In this document: positions 1 through 6,004 of the stretch, in pieces
Layout: each line of letters begins with the position of its first letter
Numbering within the stretch: the first letter of the stretch is position 1
Source: CAZASK01 sp964487845
Lineage (GTDB): Bacteria; Chlamydiota; Chlamydiia; Chlamydiales; FEN-1388
DNA: 7,552 nucleotides
Direction of reading: 5' to 3'
Assembly (NCBI GenBank): GCA_964487845.1
Contig: CAZASK010000044.1
Coordinates: 1-7,552, forward strand
Made by a program: the position numbers and the translations under genes
Notes under the pieces: model-generated
What the model was told of the DNA's origin: nothing
The model's database searches: none
Seen by the model: the letters and a program-made list of their open reading frames with translations, nothing else

Positions 1-55
1 TGGCGCTATTTACCTGGCTGCTGCCATTATTTGGCTCAATTGATGACACGCCCTA
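1..55. other. Left-edge flank, possible end of a convergent gene
   Basis: This is the short stretch beyond the last minus-strand gene. On the plus strand, the frame starting at base 2 reads GAIYLAAAIIWLN and stops at TGA 41-43, which would suit the C-terminal membrane helix of a gene converging on the operon. A second plus frame (from base 3) is also open, to a TAG at 135-137, but it would overlap the zinc-ribbon gene by about 80 bp. No clear intrinsic terminator for the minus-strand operon is visible; the best hairpin (GCCA/TGGC at 23-35) is only 4 bp. The fragment is too short to assign. Confidence 0.25.
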
Positions 56-295
56 TTATTTTTTTCCTAAAGAAGGCTTGTTGAGAAAATGGCAGTCTGG
101 ACACCTAGTTAGCCCTTTTCTTGAGTCGGCGATATAGCTTGCATGGCAAAATTCGCATACAACACGGGCTTGACTGAATGAAACGACTTGGTTGTGTTTG
201 GTCTTTCTGTTGTTGCGTAGCCATAGAAGAAGTATCGCTATGACAGTGAGGATAAGGTAGAGCATGCAGGCTACCTCTGGAGATACTTCTATCAT
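56..295 (-). CDS. Small membrane-anchored zinc-ribbon protein
   Basis: The 79-residue product has one hydrophobic segment at about residues 9-26, a basic stretch RNNRKTKH straight after it, and a C-terminal four-cysteine knuckle: CEFC at 47-50 and CPDC at 65-68, separated by 14 residues. This is the pattern of a zinc ribbon. The acidic N-terminus and the basic residues after the helix predict N-out/C-in topology by the positive-inside rule, which places the ribbon in the cytoplasm. The ATG overlaps the stop of the TonB-like gene as ATGA (292-295), so the two are almost certainly translationally coupled; a weak GAGAG (303-307 on the complement) lies 7 nt upstream. I do not recognise a named family. 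It could be a small regulator or assembly factor for the ExbB/ExbD motor, or a redox protein using its CxxC pairs; both are inference. It is the last gene visible in the operon. Confidence 0.8.
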   Translation of the reverse strand: MIEVSPEVACMLYLILTVIAILLLWLRNNRKTKHNQVVSFSQARVVCEFCHASYIADSRKGLTRCPDCHFLNKPSLGKK

Positions 296-1095
296 TGTCT
301 TGCTCTCACAAGGTAACCATCTATTTCATCGCCTGTACAGGTAAAGGATATCCGTATGATCCCTCTTGTAGCATCTCCTCCAGTTTTACCAAATCTTATT
401 TCTTGCATGAGCGTGTCAGCGCATTCTTGTAGTCTCTTATCTAACAGCACTCGTGTTCTCTGCCATTCTAGGATTTTGCCAGTTTCACCACAGATGGTGA
501 CTTCATAATCGATTGCCAGCGGATTTACGGTAAGCTTCATCTTCGCTACGGCATCACTTACTCTCTTGTAGCGAAAAAGGAGTGATCCATCGGATACCAG
601 CTGCAGCTTGTGTAAATCGTCTGATAAATGAAGCTGTAGCGGATAGATATGTTCTCTAGGCATAGAGGAGGTGAAGGATGGGGTATTCTCAACATGGTAG
701 GAAATCTGAGTAATGGGAGAATAGGGCTGCTGGTGATTCAGGCTTTCTTCTTCAGTCATGAAAGTGGTATCACTGTGCGACGGATAAACTCCATAGGGGA
801 TGCAAAGAAGAGGAGTTGCAAGATGAGAAAAAAGCTCTGGCATGGGGGTTTTTTCTTCAACGACATCAGCAATTGCAATATCGCCAGGCTCTTGCTCAAT
901 CGATACTTCCACAGGGATAGCAGGCTTGAGCATTTCATGTGTTGTGAGATACTCAATTCGAACCATGCCAAATAAAAGGAGATGAAAAATAGTAGAGTAG
1001 ATTAGCGATCGCCAAAATCGAATGTCATAGGATGTCTTCTTATCCTGTACCTGGATCGATACTCTGTCATGAGGCAGGCGCTTTAGTCGGAGCAT
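292..1095 (-). CDS. TonB/TolA-like energy-transducing protein
   Basis: This is probably the periplasm-spanning arm of an ExbB-ExbD-TonB or TolQ-TolR-TolA motor. With the start chosen here (267 aa) there is a basic N-terminus, one membrane helix at about residues 28-46, and Ser34 and His38 in the SxxxH spacing (STIFH) that TonB and TolA helices use to couple to the motor. A linker of about 120 residues follows. The C-terminal domain (about 185-258) has the TonB/TolA-like order: a beta strand YEVTICGETGKI, a helix around LQECADTLMQEI, then the strand RGIIRISF. Four cysteines (98, 202, 225, 253) all lie in the predicted periplasmic part. A longer reading exists from a GTG at 1158, giving 288 aa, but it would overlap exbD by 76 bp and lacks a ribosome site. 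The ATG at 1095 overlaps exbD by only 13 bp. The linker is not the proline/lysine-rich type of E. coli TonB, so I leave TonB versus TolA open. Chlamydia has an equivalent gene after exbD (CT598, from memory). Confidence 0.8.
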   Translation of the reverse strand: MLRLKRLPHDRVSIQVQDKKTSYDIRFWRSLIYSTIFHLLLFGMVRIEYLTTHEMLKPAIPVEVSIEQEPGDIAIADVVEEKTPMPELFSHLATPLLCIPYGVYPSHSDTTFMTEEESLNHQQPYSPITQISYHVENTPSFTSSMPREHIYPLQLHLSDDLHKLQLVSDGSLLFRYKRVSDAVAKMKLTVNPLAIDYEVTICGETGKILEWQRTRVLLDKRLQECADTLMQEIRFGKTGGDATRGIIRISFTCTGDEIDGYLVRARQ

Positions 1096-1544
1096 AGGTT
1101 CCCGCTGCCTTGCTGGGTAGATATTGATTTGTAAGAGAGGCGTATGTGAGGGGAGCACTCTTGCACTGCAGAAAAAAGACGTAAAAAGGCTCCATAATCG
1201 ACTCTTTTGTCCACATTTAATACAATAGTTGGCGTCATGCTTGAGCTGCTTTGTTTAAGTTCCGCGATCTCTTTTGTAAGGTGTATTTTTACTGAATTCA
1301 TGTCGGTGATTTCTTTTTTATTTCCTACATATATGACCTGATCAGCGTCCATGACAACAAGAAGTTGGGTAAGACGAGGTGCTGAGTCCTTGGCGATTTC
1401 CGGGTTTTCAATAGCAAGAGATTTGAGGGGAAGAATCTCCGAGGTCACCAAGAAAAAGATGAGCATTAAAAAAATGACATCCACGAGCGGTGTGAGATCA
1501 ATCAGGTTAAAGCAAGGCTTTAGCCGAGTTTGATAGCGCATCAT
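1083..1544 (-). CDS. exbD: ExbD/TolR-family biopolymer transport protein
   Basis: The 153-aa product is a motor subunit that sits inside the ExbB/TolQ pentamer and carries the proton-relay aspartate. The N-terminus is cytoplasmic, followed by a single helix with the family signature TPLVDVIFLMLIFFLVTS at residues 18-35; Asp22 corresponds to the essential membrane aspartate (Asp25 of E. coli ExbD). The rest (about 37-153) is the periplasmic domain, with the expected beta/alpha pattern (LLVVMDADQVIYVG, then PTIVLNVDKRVDYGAFLRLF). The length is normal for the family. The ATG follows the exbB stop with no gap (TAA then ATGATG), so either of two adjacent ATGs could serve. AGAGGG at 1552-1557 on the complement lies 7 nt before the first. 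The last codons overlap the start of the TonB-like gene. ExbD and TolR cannot be separated confidently by reading; exbD follows the usual chlamydial naming. Confidence 0.93.
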   Translation of the reverse strand: MMRYQTRLKPCFNLIDLTPLVDVIFLMLIFFLVTSEILPLKSLAIENPEIAKDSAPRLTQLLVVMDADQVIYVGNKKEITDMNSVKIHLTKEIAELKQSSSSMTPTIVLNVDKRVDYGAFLRLFSAVQECSPHIRLSYKSISTQQGSGNLCSD

Positions 1545-2201
1545 TTATAAGCCCTCTTGTCGATTGATCAATAAATCAACAACTTCAGAAGCTGTCACCT
1601 GTATTTCCACAATCATTCCCTCTATCCGACTTACTACATAGTTGTAGGCGATGACAGCAGGGATCGCTACTACAAGACCTGCAGCCGTTGTCACAAGCGC
1701 ATATTCCATTGCAGATCCTATCTGATGGCCCGAGATTTCCATAAGGCTACTCAGACGCATCTCACCAAATGCCTTGATAAATCCAAGAACGGTGCCTAAT
1801 AGCCCGATCAAAGGGGCTGTATGAGCAATCACCGAGAGAATACGTGCATTTTTTTCCATTTTTGCAATCTCGATCAACCCGCGCATCTCCATCGCATTTT
1901 CAATTTGCTCTCGAGGTCTGTCATGTTTGCTCAGACCCGCTTTTACAATATTGGAGACGGCCCCTTTTTCAGAATCACATGCTTCAATAGCATCAACTAA
2001 GTTGCCAACCTCAAGGATTTGCCTCAGCCTAATCACAAGAGCAGAAGTGTCTACCTCTATTTTTTTTAAATAGGTAAGGCGCTCTATAAAAACGCCAACA
2101 CCTACAATAGAGCAAATAAAAATGATTACAAGGACTAGGTTGAGACTTGCTACCCACTCGGCAAGTGATTGCAGCATCATAGAAAAGCTAGTTGTGTCCA
2201 T
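1545..2201 (-). CDS. exbB: ExbB/TolQ-family proton channel protein
   Basis: The 218-aa product is an inner-membrane subunit that forms the ring through which protons drive the ExbD/TonB-like partners. Three membrane helices are visible: about 18-38, 120-144 and 162-188. The second carries TAPLIGLLGTVLGFIKAF (128-145) and the third ALVTTAAGLVVAIPAV (168-183). Both are hallmark blocks of the MotA/TolQ/ExbB family, including the conserved threonines of the channel lining. The large cytoplasmic loop lies between helices 1 and 2, as expected. The start codon overlaps the end of the TPR gene by 14 bp, and GGAGA (2208-2212 on the complement) is placed 6-7 nt upstream, so this start is well supported even though an internal MM pair at residues 8-9 exists. 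The order TPR, exbB, exbD, tonB-like shows the operon context directly. Whether it works as ExbB or TolQ is open. Confidence 0.95.
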   Translation of the reverse strand: MDTTSFSMMLQSLAEWVASLNLVLVIIFICSIVGVGVFIERLTYLKKIEVDTSALVIRLRQILEVGNLVDAIEACDSEKGAVSNIVKAGLSKHDRPREQIENAMEMRGLIEIAKMEKNARILSVIAHTAPLIGLLGTVLGFIKAFGEMRLSSLMEISGHQIGSAMEYALVTTAAGLVVAIPAVIAYNYVVSRIEGMIVEIQVTASEVVDLLINRQEGL

Positions 2202-5200
2202 TCATTTTCTCCAATTTATTCTCAATTTTCGCTCGAAGTCTTATCCTTGCTATCATACCCCATTTGCCCCCAAGTTTGGAAGCTGCCTCTAGCTGTCTAG
2301 TAGCCAAGTCACTTCGTTTTTGCATATCATATATTTCCGCACGCAGCACCATAGCTTTTATGCGAATCGATGAAGCAAAGGTGTGGTTAATCACCTTGGA
2401 TAAATACATCATCGCCTTATCAAATTGCTGCATCTTTTTATAATACTGACTTTTAGTGATCAGTATCTGAAGATAGAGTTCTGGATATTCATTGAGCATT
2501 TTACATGTTTCTAATTGTGAAAGGTATCTGGTGGCTATGTCCATATGTGAAAGCTCTATGGCCTGCTTGGCTCTTGCAATCTGAGCTTGAAGAAAGAGCT
2601 GGTTCAAAGAAGCTTTTTCATGCGTCATGGCGACCAGATGATCAAACTCTGTATGCGCAAGATCATGTAGTCCAAGTAGATCAAGTGTTTTGGCTAAATA
2701 GTAACGACTTTCAAGGGGTAAAAAGCTGAGGGCGCTTTCTTCTGATTTTAGCTGGATTATAGTCTCAAACGCCTCTTTTGCTTCATTCAGTTGATCAAGT
2801 GCTGCAGGACTTGTTTTGGCATGATTATAGAGTGCTTTTCCTCGAAAAAAGCAAGCGAGTGTTGTCAGACGACTACAAGAGGTTTTCCAGTCTTGAGAAA
2901 GCAGATCTTGTGCAATCAGCTCGTGATACACGAGATGTATGTTTCTGAAAGCGGATATAGCTTCCTTGTAATGAGAGGTCGCCTCAGGGCCATATTTTTT
3001 ATTCGCCTCCTGGAGCTCATAGAGGCCGATATAGTAATTGGCGCCCAAAGCAAATGGACTGTCCAGAAATTGTTTTTGCATTTTTCTGAGATGTTCAATA
3101 GCACGTGGTGTCCCACGTTGGTATTCTTCTTCAGGAAAATAACGAAAATGACACTCAGCAGCATATGGGCTTTCAGGATATGAGGCGAGTAGCTCCTTGC
3201 GGTATTTTCTAGCGATTTCTTTATCAGGGTTCAATATATCGGAGCATCGGCTCATTATATAGAGCATGTGATCTTCTCTCTCATAGCTTGGGAAGTTGTG
3301 TTGTAGCAGAAGGATCGCTTCTTGTGCCTTTTCATATTCATGTTGCTCTATATAAAGCTGAGCTAATGCATGAAGAACGTGGGGCACTTGTACGCTAGAA
3401 GGGTATTCTGAGAGGAATTGGAGCGCGTCTTGTTCATTGCAATCTGTGTGCAGACGCAGGTATGCAATTAGTTCTTTTTCTGAAGTAGATAGCCCATCTA
3501 ACGGGATATGCGAAATGAGTTTTTTAGCTTGAGCGATTGCCTCAGGTTTGTAAAATGTAACCAGTTGCGATGCTATCTCGAAAAGACGTTGTCTTTGCGC
3601 TCCATCCAACACGCTATTGAGAAGAATAAGCTTTTGTATTGTGGATATTCCAGCTAGTAGATGCTGTTGTGCAAGAAGCCATTGCTTGTTTGTATAACAA
3701 AAATGTGCTTCTCCAAGCTGTGCGAAGGCAATATGAGAGACGCATTCTTGGTAAGCAAGGGTGTCTGAAGGCGCTATTTCATCAAGGCATGAAAAATACA
3801 TGCTTTTTTCACTAAAAGAAGGGCTCATCTTCAGTAGCATCAGATAGATGCTCGCCAGCTCATCAGGGCTGCATTTTTGTTTATCAGCAAGGGCAAGAAT
3901 ATTGTTTTTTAAAGAAGAATGGTTGGTTGCTAGCCAGCGAATATAAAAGGCTTGAGCTCTTGTAAGAGCTGGGATGTAAGTATAATTGTGTTGATCGAGT
4001 TCATGAATACAAGAATCGACACGATCTAAAAAAGTAACCGATTCGTATGGTTGAGAGACGGCATTCTCTTGAGCTAGCAATAGATAACTTTGGATCAAAG
4101 ATTGTGTCGCCGCAAAATACCAGGCTGGAGGAGAAGGTGATACATGCTGTGTACGAGCCTGCTCAAGGCAGTAGATTCCCTTATCAACTTGGTTTGTTTG
4201 CAGATAGAAAGTTCCTTGCACAAAGAGCGCTTCGCCATACAAAACACTTTCTTTCGGCATCTGTGAAAGGATAGAATGAATCAACACCTCCACATCGCTG
4301 TAGCGCCTTTCGTAGAGAGCGATATGAGCTAAAAGAAGGTGGGCCTGTATGTGAAGGGGGTGTTCGCTAGAGACGATTTGAGATAATAGGATCTTCGCTT
4401 GTGCATACTCTTCTTGCATAAAGTGCATATAGCCGAGTTGATAGCAGGCGTCAAGAAAGTGAGGGAGGTTGTTGCCACATTTCAAATACTGCTCGTAAGC
4501 AGTTTTTGCGCTCTCTAGATCAGCTAGTTTTTCATACGAAATGGCGAGAAGATAGGTTCCCGATGCATAGAGTGCTTGCATTTCTTCCGTGTTTTGAAAC
4601 CACAGTGGATTTCTATTCTTTAATAAACGAATAGCACTTTTGAAATGACTGTCTGAAAATAAACAAAAAGCCATTTTATATGATATGGTCGCACGGTATT
4701 CATGGCGAAATTGTTCTGAGGAGGAAAGTGGAAAGCTATATCGTTCTATTGCATGAAGTACTTCATTATAGAGAGGCAAAGCAGTTGAATGCTTTTTATT
4801 GTCAAAAAAATAATTTGCACGGGTAAGCTTTGCATCATACCTCTTTGACAGCAGATCGAGAGCAAAGGAGATCTCTTCACGCTCTTCTTTTGTGAAAAAT
4901 TTCCGCGATGTTTTGAGTAATTTTCGGAGTTCTTTTTCTGCCGATAATAATTTTTCCTGCAGTAAATATGAGTGGGTAAGAAGAAGTCTTATTTGCGTTC
5001 GATATGGTTTGTAGATCCTTTGAGAGAGTAGTTTTATAAGAAGAGAGTCTTTTTTCTTGTGCTGCTTTTGTAGCTCATAACCATGAGCTAACGTCAGAAA
5101 TATAGGAACTTTTTTTGCTGTGTCTAAACGTTTAAAGGACTCGTGAGTAAGAATTAGCTCGAGAAGTTGAATCCCTTTCTGTATACTCTCAGGAGTGGCT

Positions 5201-5373
5201 TTGTTTATAAGCGCTTGAGCTGTGTGAGCAGATGAAAGAGCCTTTGAAGATACTGAAGGTGCTATTTCTTCTGGGTCTTCTTTTTCTATTCCATTATCCT
5301 GTGGGTATATATGCCCAGAATGGGTTACAAGTAAAAGAAACAAAGATAAAGATAGACGTGTTGAAAAAAGCAT
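2188..5373 (-). CDS. Large exported TPR-repeat protein
   Basis: The 1061-aa protein begins with a Sec-type signal peptide: Arg6, then a hydrophobic core at about 7-17, and a polar/acidic stretch from residue 25. No lipobox cysteine is present and no other membrane helix is seen, so a soluble periplasmic protein is expected. Nearly the whole mature chain is helical repeats. The clearest tetratricopeptide units are at about 270-300 (TYLLAISYEKLADLESAKTA), 305-335 (YQLGYMHFMQEEYAQAKILL), 667-695 (ALAQLYIEQHEYEKAQEAIL) and 965-998 (SQYYKKMQQFDKAMMYLSKV); many others are degenerate. TPR arrays bind proteins, so a scaffold role is likely. It is the first gene of the exbB/exbD/tonB-like operon and shares 14 bp with exbB, which implies stoichiometric or functional coupling to that motor. 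Small TPR proteins such as CpoB/YbgF act with Tol-Pal elsewhere, but this one is about four times larger and is not obviously their orthologue. No strong Shine-Dalgarno precedes the ATG. The specific function is unknown. Confidence 0.85.
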   Translation of the reverse strand: MLFSTRLSLSLFLLLVTHSGHIYPQDNGIEKEDPEEIAPSVSSKALSSAHTAQALINKATPESIQKGIQLLELILTHESFKRLDTAKKVPIFLTLAHGYELQKQHKKKDSLLIKLLSQRIYKPYRTQIRLLLTHSYLLQEKLLSAEKELRKLLKTSRKFFTKEEREEISFALDLLSKRYDAKLTRANYFFDNKKHSTALPLYNEVLHAIERYSFPLSSSEQFRHEYRATISYKMAFCLFSDSHFKSAIRLLKNRNPLWFQNTEEMQALYASGTYLLAISYEKLADLESAKTAYEQYLKCGNNLPHFLDACYQLGYMHFMQEEYAQAKILLSQIVSSEHPLHIQAHLLLAHIALYERRYSDVEVLIHSILSQMPKESVLYGEALFVQGTFYLQTNQVDKGIYCLEQARTQHVSPSPPAWYFAATQSLIQSYLLLAQENAVSQPYESVTFLDRVDSCIHELDQHNYTYIPALTRAQAFYIRWLATNHSSLKNNILALADKQKCSPDELASIYLMLLKMSPSFSEKSMYFSCLDEIAPSDTLAYQECVSHIAFAQLGEAHFCYTNKQWLLAQQHLLAGISTIQKLILLNSVLDGAQRQRLFEIASQLVTFYKPEAIAQAKKLISHIPLDGLSTSEKELIAYLRLHTDCNEQDALQFLSEYPSSVQVPHVLHALAQLYIEQHEYEKAQEAILLLQHNFPSYEREDHMLYIMSRCSDILNPDKEIARKYRKELLASYPESPYAAECHFRYFPEEEYQRGTPRAIEHLRKMQKQFLDSPFALGANYYIGLYELQEANKKYGPEATSHYKEAISAFRNIHLVYHELIAQDLLSQDWKTSCSRLTTLACFFRGKALYNHAKTSPAALDQLNEAKEAFETIIQLKSEESALSFLPLESRYYLAKTLDLLGLHDLAHTEFDHLVAMTHEKASLNQLFLQAQIARAKQAIELSHMDIATRYLSQLETCKMLNEYPELYLQILITKSQYYKKMQQFDKAMMYLSKVINHTFASSIRIKAMVLRAEIYDMQKRSDLATRQLEAASKLGGKWGMIARIRLRAKIENKLEKMNGHN

Positions 5374-5397
5374 AACTTAAAAATATGATTTGCAGAT

Positions 5398-5426
5398 ATG
5401 TTACACCTTTGCCCTTCAAAGCACAA
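5398..5426 (-). promoter_or_regulatory. Candidate promoter for the TPR-exbB-exbD operon
   Basis: Reading the minus strand, TTGTGC (5421-5426) and TAACAT (5398-5403) are separated by exactly 17 bp. They match the housekeeping -35 box at 3 of 6 positions and the -10 box at 4 of 6. This would start transcription near 5391 and leave a leader of about 17 nt before the ATG at 5373. A 5-bp inverted repeat CTTTG/CAAAG (5407-5421) lies in the spacer. The match is modest and the call rests on position and spacing. Confidence 0.35.
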
Positions 5427-5452
5427 GAGTTGAATGGAAAAACAGAAAGTAG

Positions 5453-5469
5453 TTTTTTTTTGAAAAAAA
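5453..5469. other. T9-G-A7 tract in the divergent control region
   Basis: Nine T residues, one G and seven A residues run together midway between the two divergent genes and immediately upstream of the candidate hctA promoter. Such tracts are rigid and can be curved or act as an upstream element for RNA polymerase. They are also likely binding sites for nucleoid proteins. The tract itself is seen; any role is inference. Confidence 0.5.
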
Positions 5470-5472
5470 GTG

Positions 5473-5499
5473 TTGCAATGAACTGTCTTCTTCGATAAG
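5473..5499 (+). promoter_or_regulatory. Candidate hctA promoter
   Basis: TTGCAA (5473-5478) and GATAAG (5494-5499) are separated by 15 bp. Each box matches the housekeeping consensus at 4 of 6 positions, but the spacer is short. It predicts a transcript start near 5506 and a leader of about 34 nt. The CGATAA at 5493-5498 also resembles the end of the sigma-28 -10 element (GCCGATAA), but no correctly spaced TAAA-type -35 element is present, so I favour the housekeeping reading. Developmentally late chlamydial genes often have poor promoter matches. Confidence 0.3.
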
Positions 5500-5515
5500 A
5501 CAGAGAATTGTTCAT
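5478..5515. repeat. Inverted repeat over the hctA -10 region
   Basis: A perfect 7-bp inverted repeat, CTGTCTT (5483-5489) and AAGACAG (5497-5503), encloses a 7-nt centre. A flanking pair, ATGAA (5478-5482) and TTCAT (5511-5515), extends the symmetry with a 7-nt offset on the right. It overlaps the candidate -10 box, which suits an operator. If transcription instead starts further upstream, the same bases would form a leader hairpin just before the ribosome site. Confidence 0.5.
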
Positions 5516-5525
5516 AACATAGTAT

Positions 5526-5530
5526 GGAGG
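5526..5530 (+). promoter_or_regulatory. Shine-Dalgarno GGAGG that sets the hctA start
   Basis: GGAGG ends directly against an ATG at 5531, which leaves no spacing for initiation there. It lies 9 nt before the in-frame ATG at 5540. The second ATG gives a protein beginning MGLNETTK, which lines up with the MALKDTAK start of Chlamydia Hc1 as I recall it. The 5540 start is therefore strongly preferred. Confidence 0.85.
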
Positions 5531-5539
5531 ATGATTCCC

Positions 5540-5941
5540 ATGGGATTGAATGAGACAACGAAACGCATAAGAGAGATGCTCGCAGCGATTTCAGTCGATA
5601 TAGAGAAGGCTGCAAATGGAAACAAGGCTGCTTCTCAACGAGTACGAACAGGAACGATTCGTCTCGAAAAAACTGCAAAGTTGTACAGAAAAGAATCAAT
5701 TGCTGCAGAAAAAAATGGCAATTGGCCGAAGAAGTCAAAGAAAAATCAAGCAAAATCAGCGAAGCAGTCAAATGCTTCCAATAAAGCAAAAGCTTCTCAG
5801 AAAGCGCAAAAATCGAGCAAGCCTGCTGCAAAGCATGCAAAAGTAAAAGCTCGACCAAAAGCAAAAGCTGTTTTTAATATGCAGCGTAAAAATATGCCAA
5901 TGAAGCGTCCAACTGCGAAGATCCCATTTAAAAAAGCGTAA
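5540..5941 (+). CDS. hctA: Histone H1-like nucleoid protein Hc1
   Basis: The 133-aa, highly basic product resembles the chlamydial protein that compacts the chromosome when replicating cells turn into infectious elementary bodies. Residues 1-60 contain the conserved part: GNKAASQRVRT, then LEKTAKLYRKESI. This predicted helical region is thought to mediate self-association. From about residue 62 on, the chain is a low-complexity lysine/alanine/serine tail typical of H1-like DNA binding. The final 20 or so residues break the pattern, with Phe, Met and Pro (VFNMQRKNMPMKRP). C. trachomatis Hc1 is about 125 aa, so the length fits. The gene stands alone between a divergent control region and its own terminator, consistent with tight stage-specific control. 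In C. trachomatis the small RNA IhtA represses hctA translation; no IhtA gene or target is identified here. The tail alone would be uninformative, so the call rests on the N-terminal block. Confidence 0.93.
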   Translation: MGLNETTKRIREMLAAISVDIEKAANGNKAASQRVRTGTIRLEKTAKLYRKESIAAEKNGNWPKKSKKNQAKSAKQSNASNKAKASQKAQKSSKPAAKHAKVKARPKAKAVFNMQRKNMPMKRPTAKIPFKKA

Positions 5942-5967
5942 GACAATTGGCGGTTCCGTCATCGGTT

Positions 5968-5997
5968 AAGGGGAAATTATTTCCCCTTTTTCTTTTT
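5968..5997 (+). terminator. Intrinsic terminator after hctA
   Basis: A perfect 9-bp stem, AAGGGGAAA (5968-5976) and TTTCCCCTT (5980-5988), closes a 3-nt loop and runs into a T-rich tract (TTTTTCTTTTT to 5997). It lies 26 bp after the hctA stop and is a textbook rho-independent terminator for the plus strand. The T tract ends only 7 nt before the first possible start of the next gene, so it also shapes how that gene is expressed. Confidence 0.9.
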
Positions 5998-6004
5998 ATC
6001 CGGT

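Noticed and set aside
1..55. Start of tolB on the minus strand after the zinc-ribbon gene
   Set aside because: A GTG frame is open to the window edge, but it reads without any signal-peptide character and its ribosome site would be one base away.
649..975. 108-aa plus-strand open frame inside the TonB-like gene
   Set aside because: Its composition looks random and it is the shadow of a gene with clear TonB/TolA features.
2791..3183. 130-aa plus-strand open frame inside the TPR gene
   Set aside because: It has no family resemblance or ribosome site and lies wholly within a convincing coding frame on the other strand.
5491..5498. Sigma-28-like -10 element (TTCGATAA) before hctA
   Set aside because: Only the CGATAA part matches. 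The TAAA-type -35 element is missing at the required spacing; the nearest A-rich match is about five bases too far upstream.
5325..5864. 179-aa minus-strand open frame antisense to hctA
   Set aside because: It is Phe/Leu/Ser-rich, as expected for the complement of Lys/Ala/Ser-rich codons. It runs through the divergent promoter region and overlaps the start of the TPR gene.
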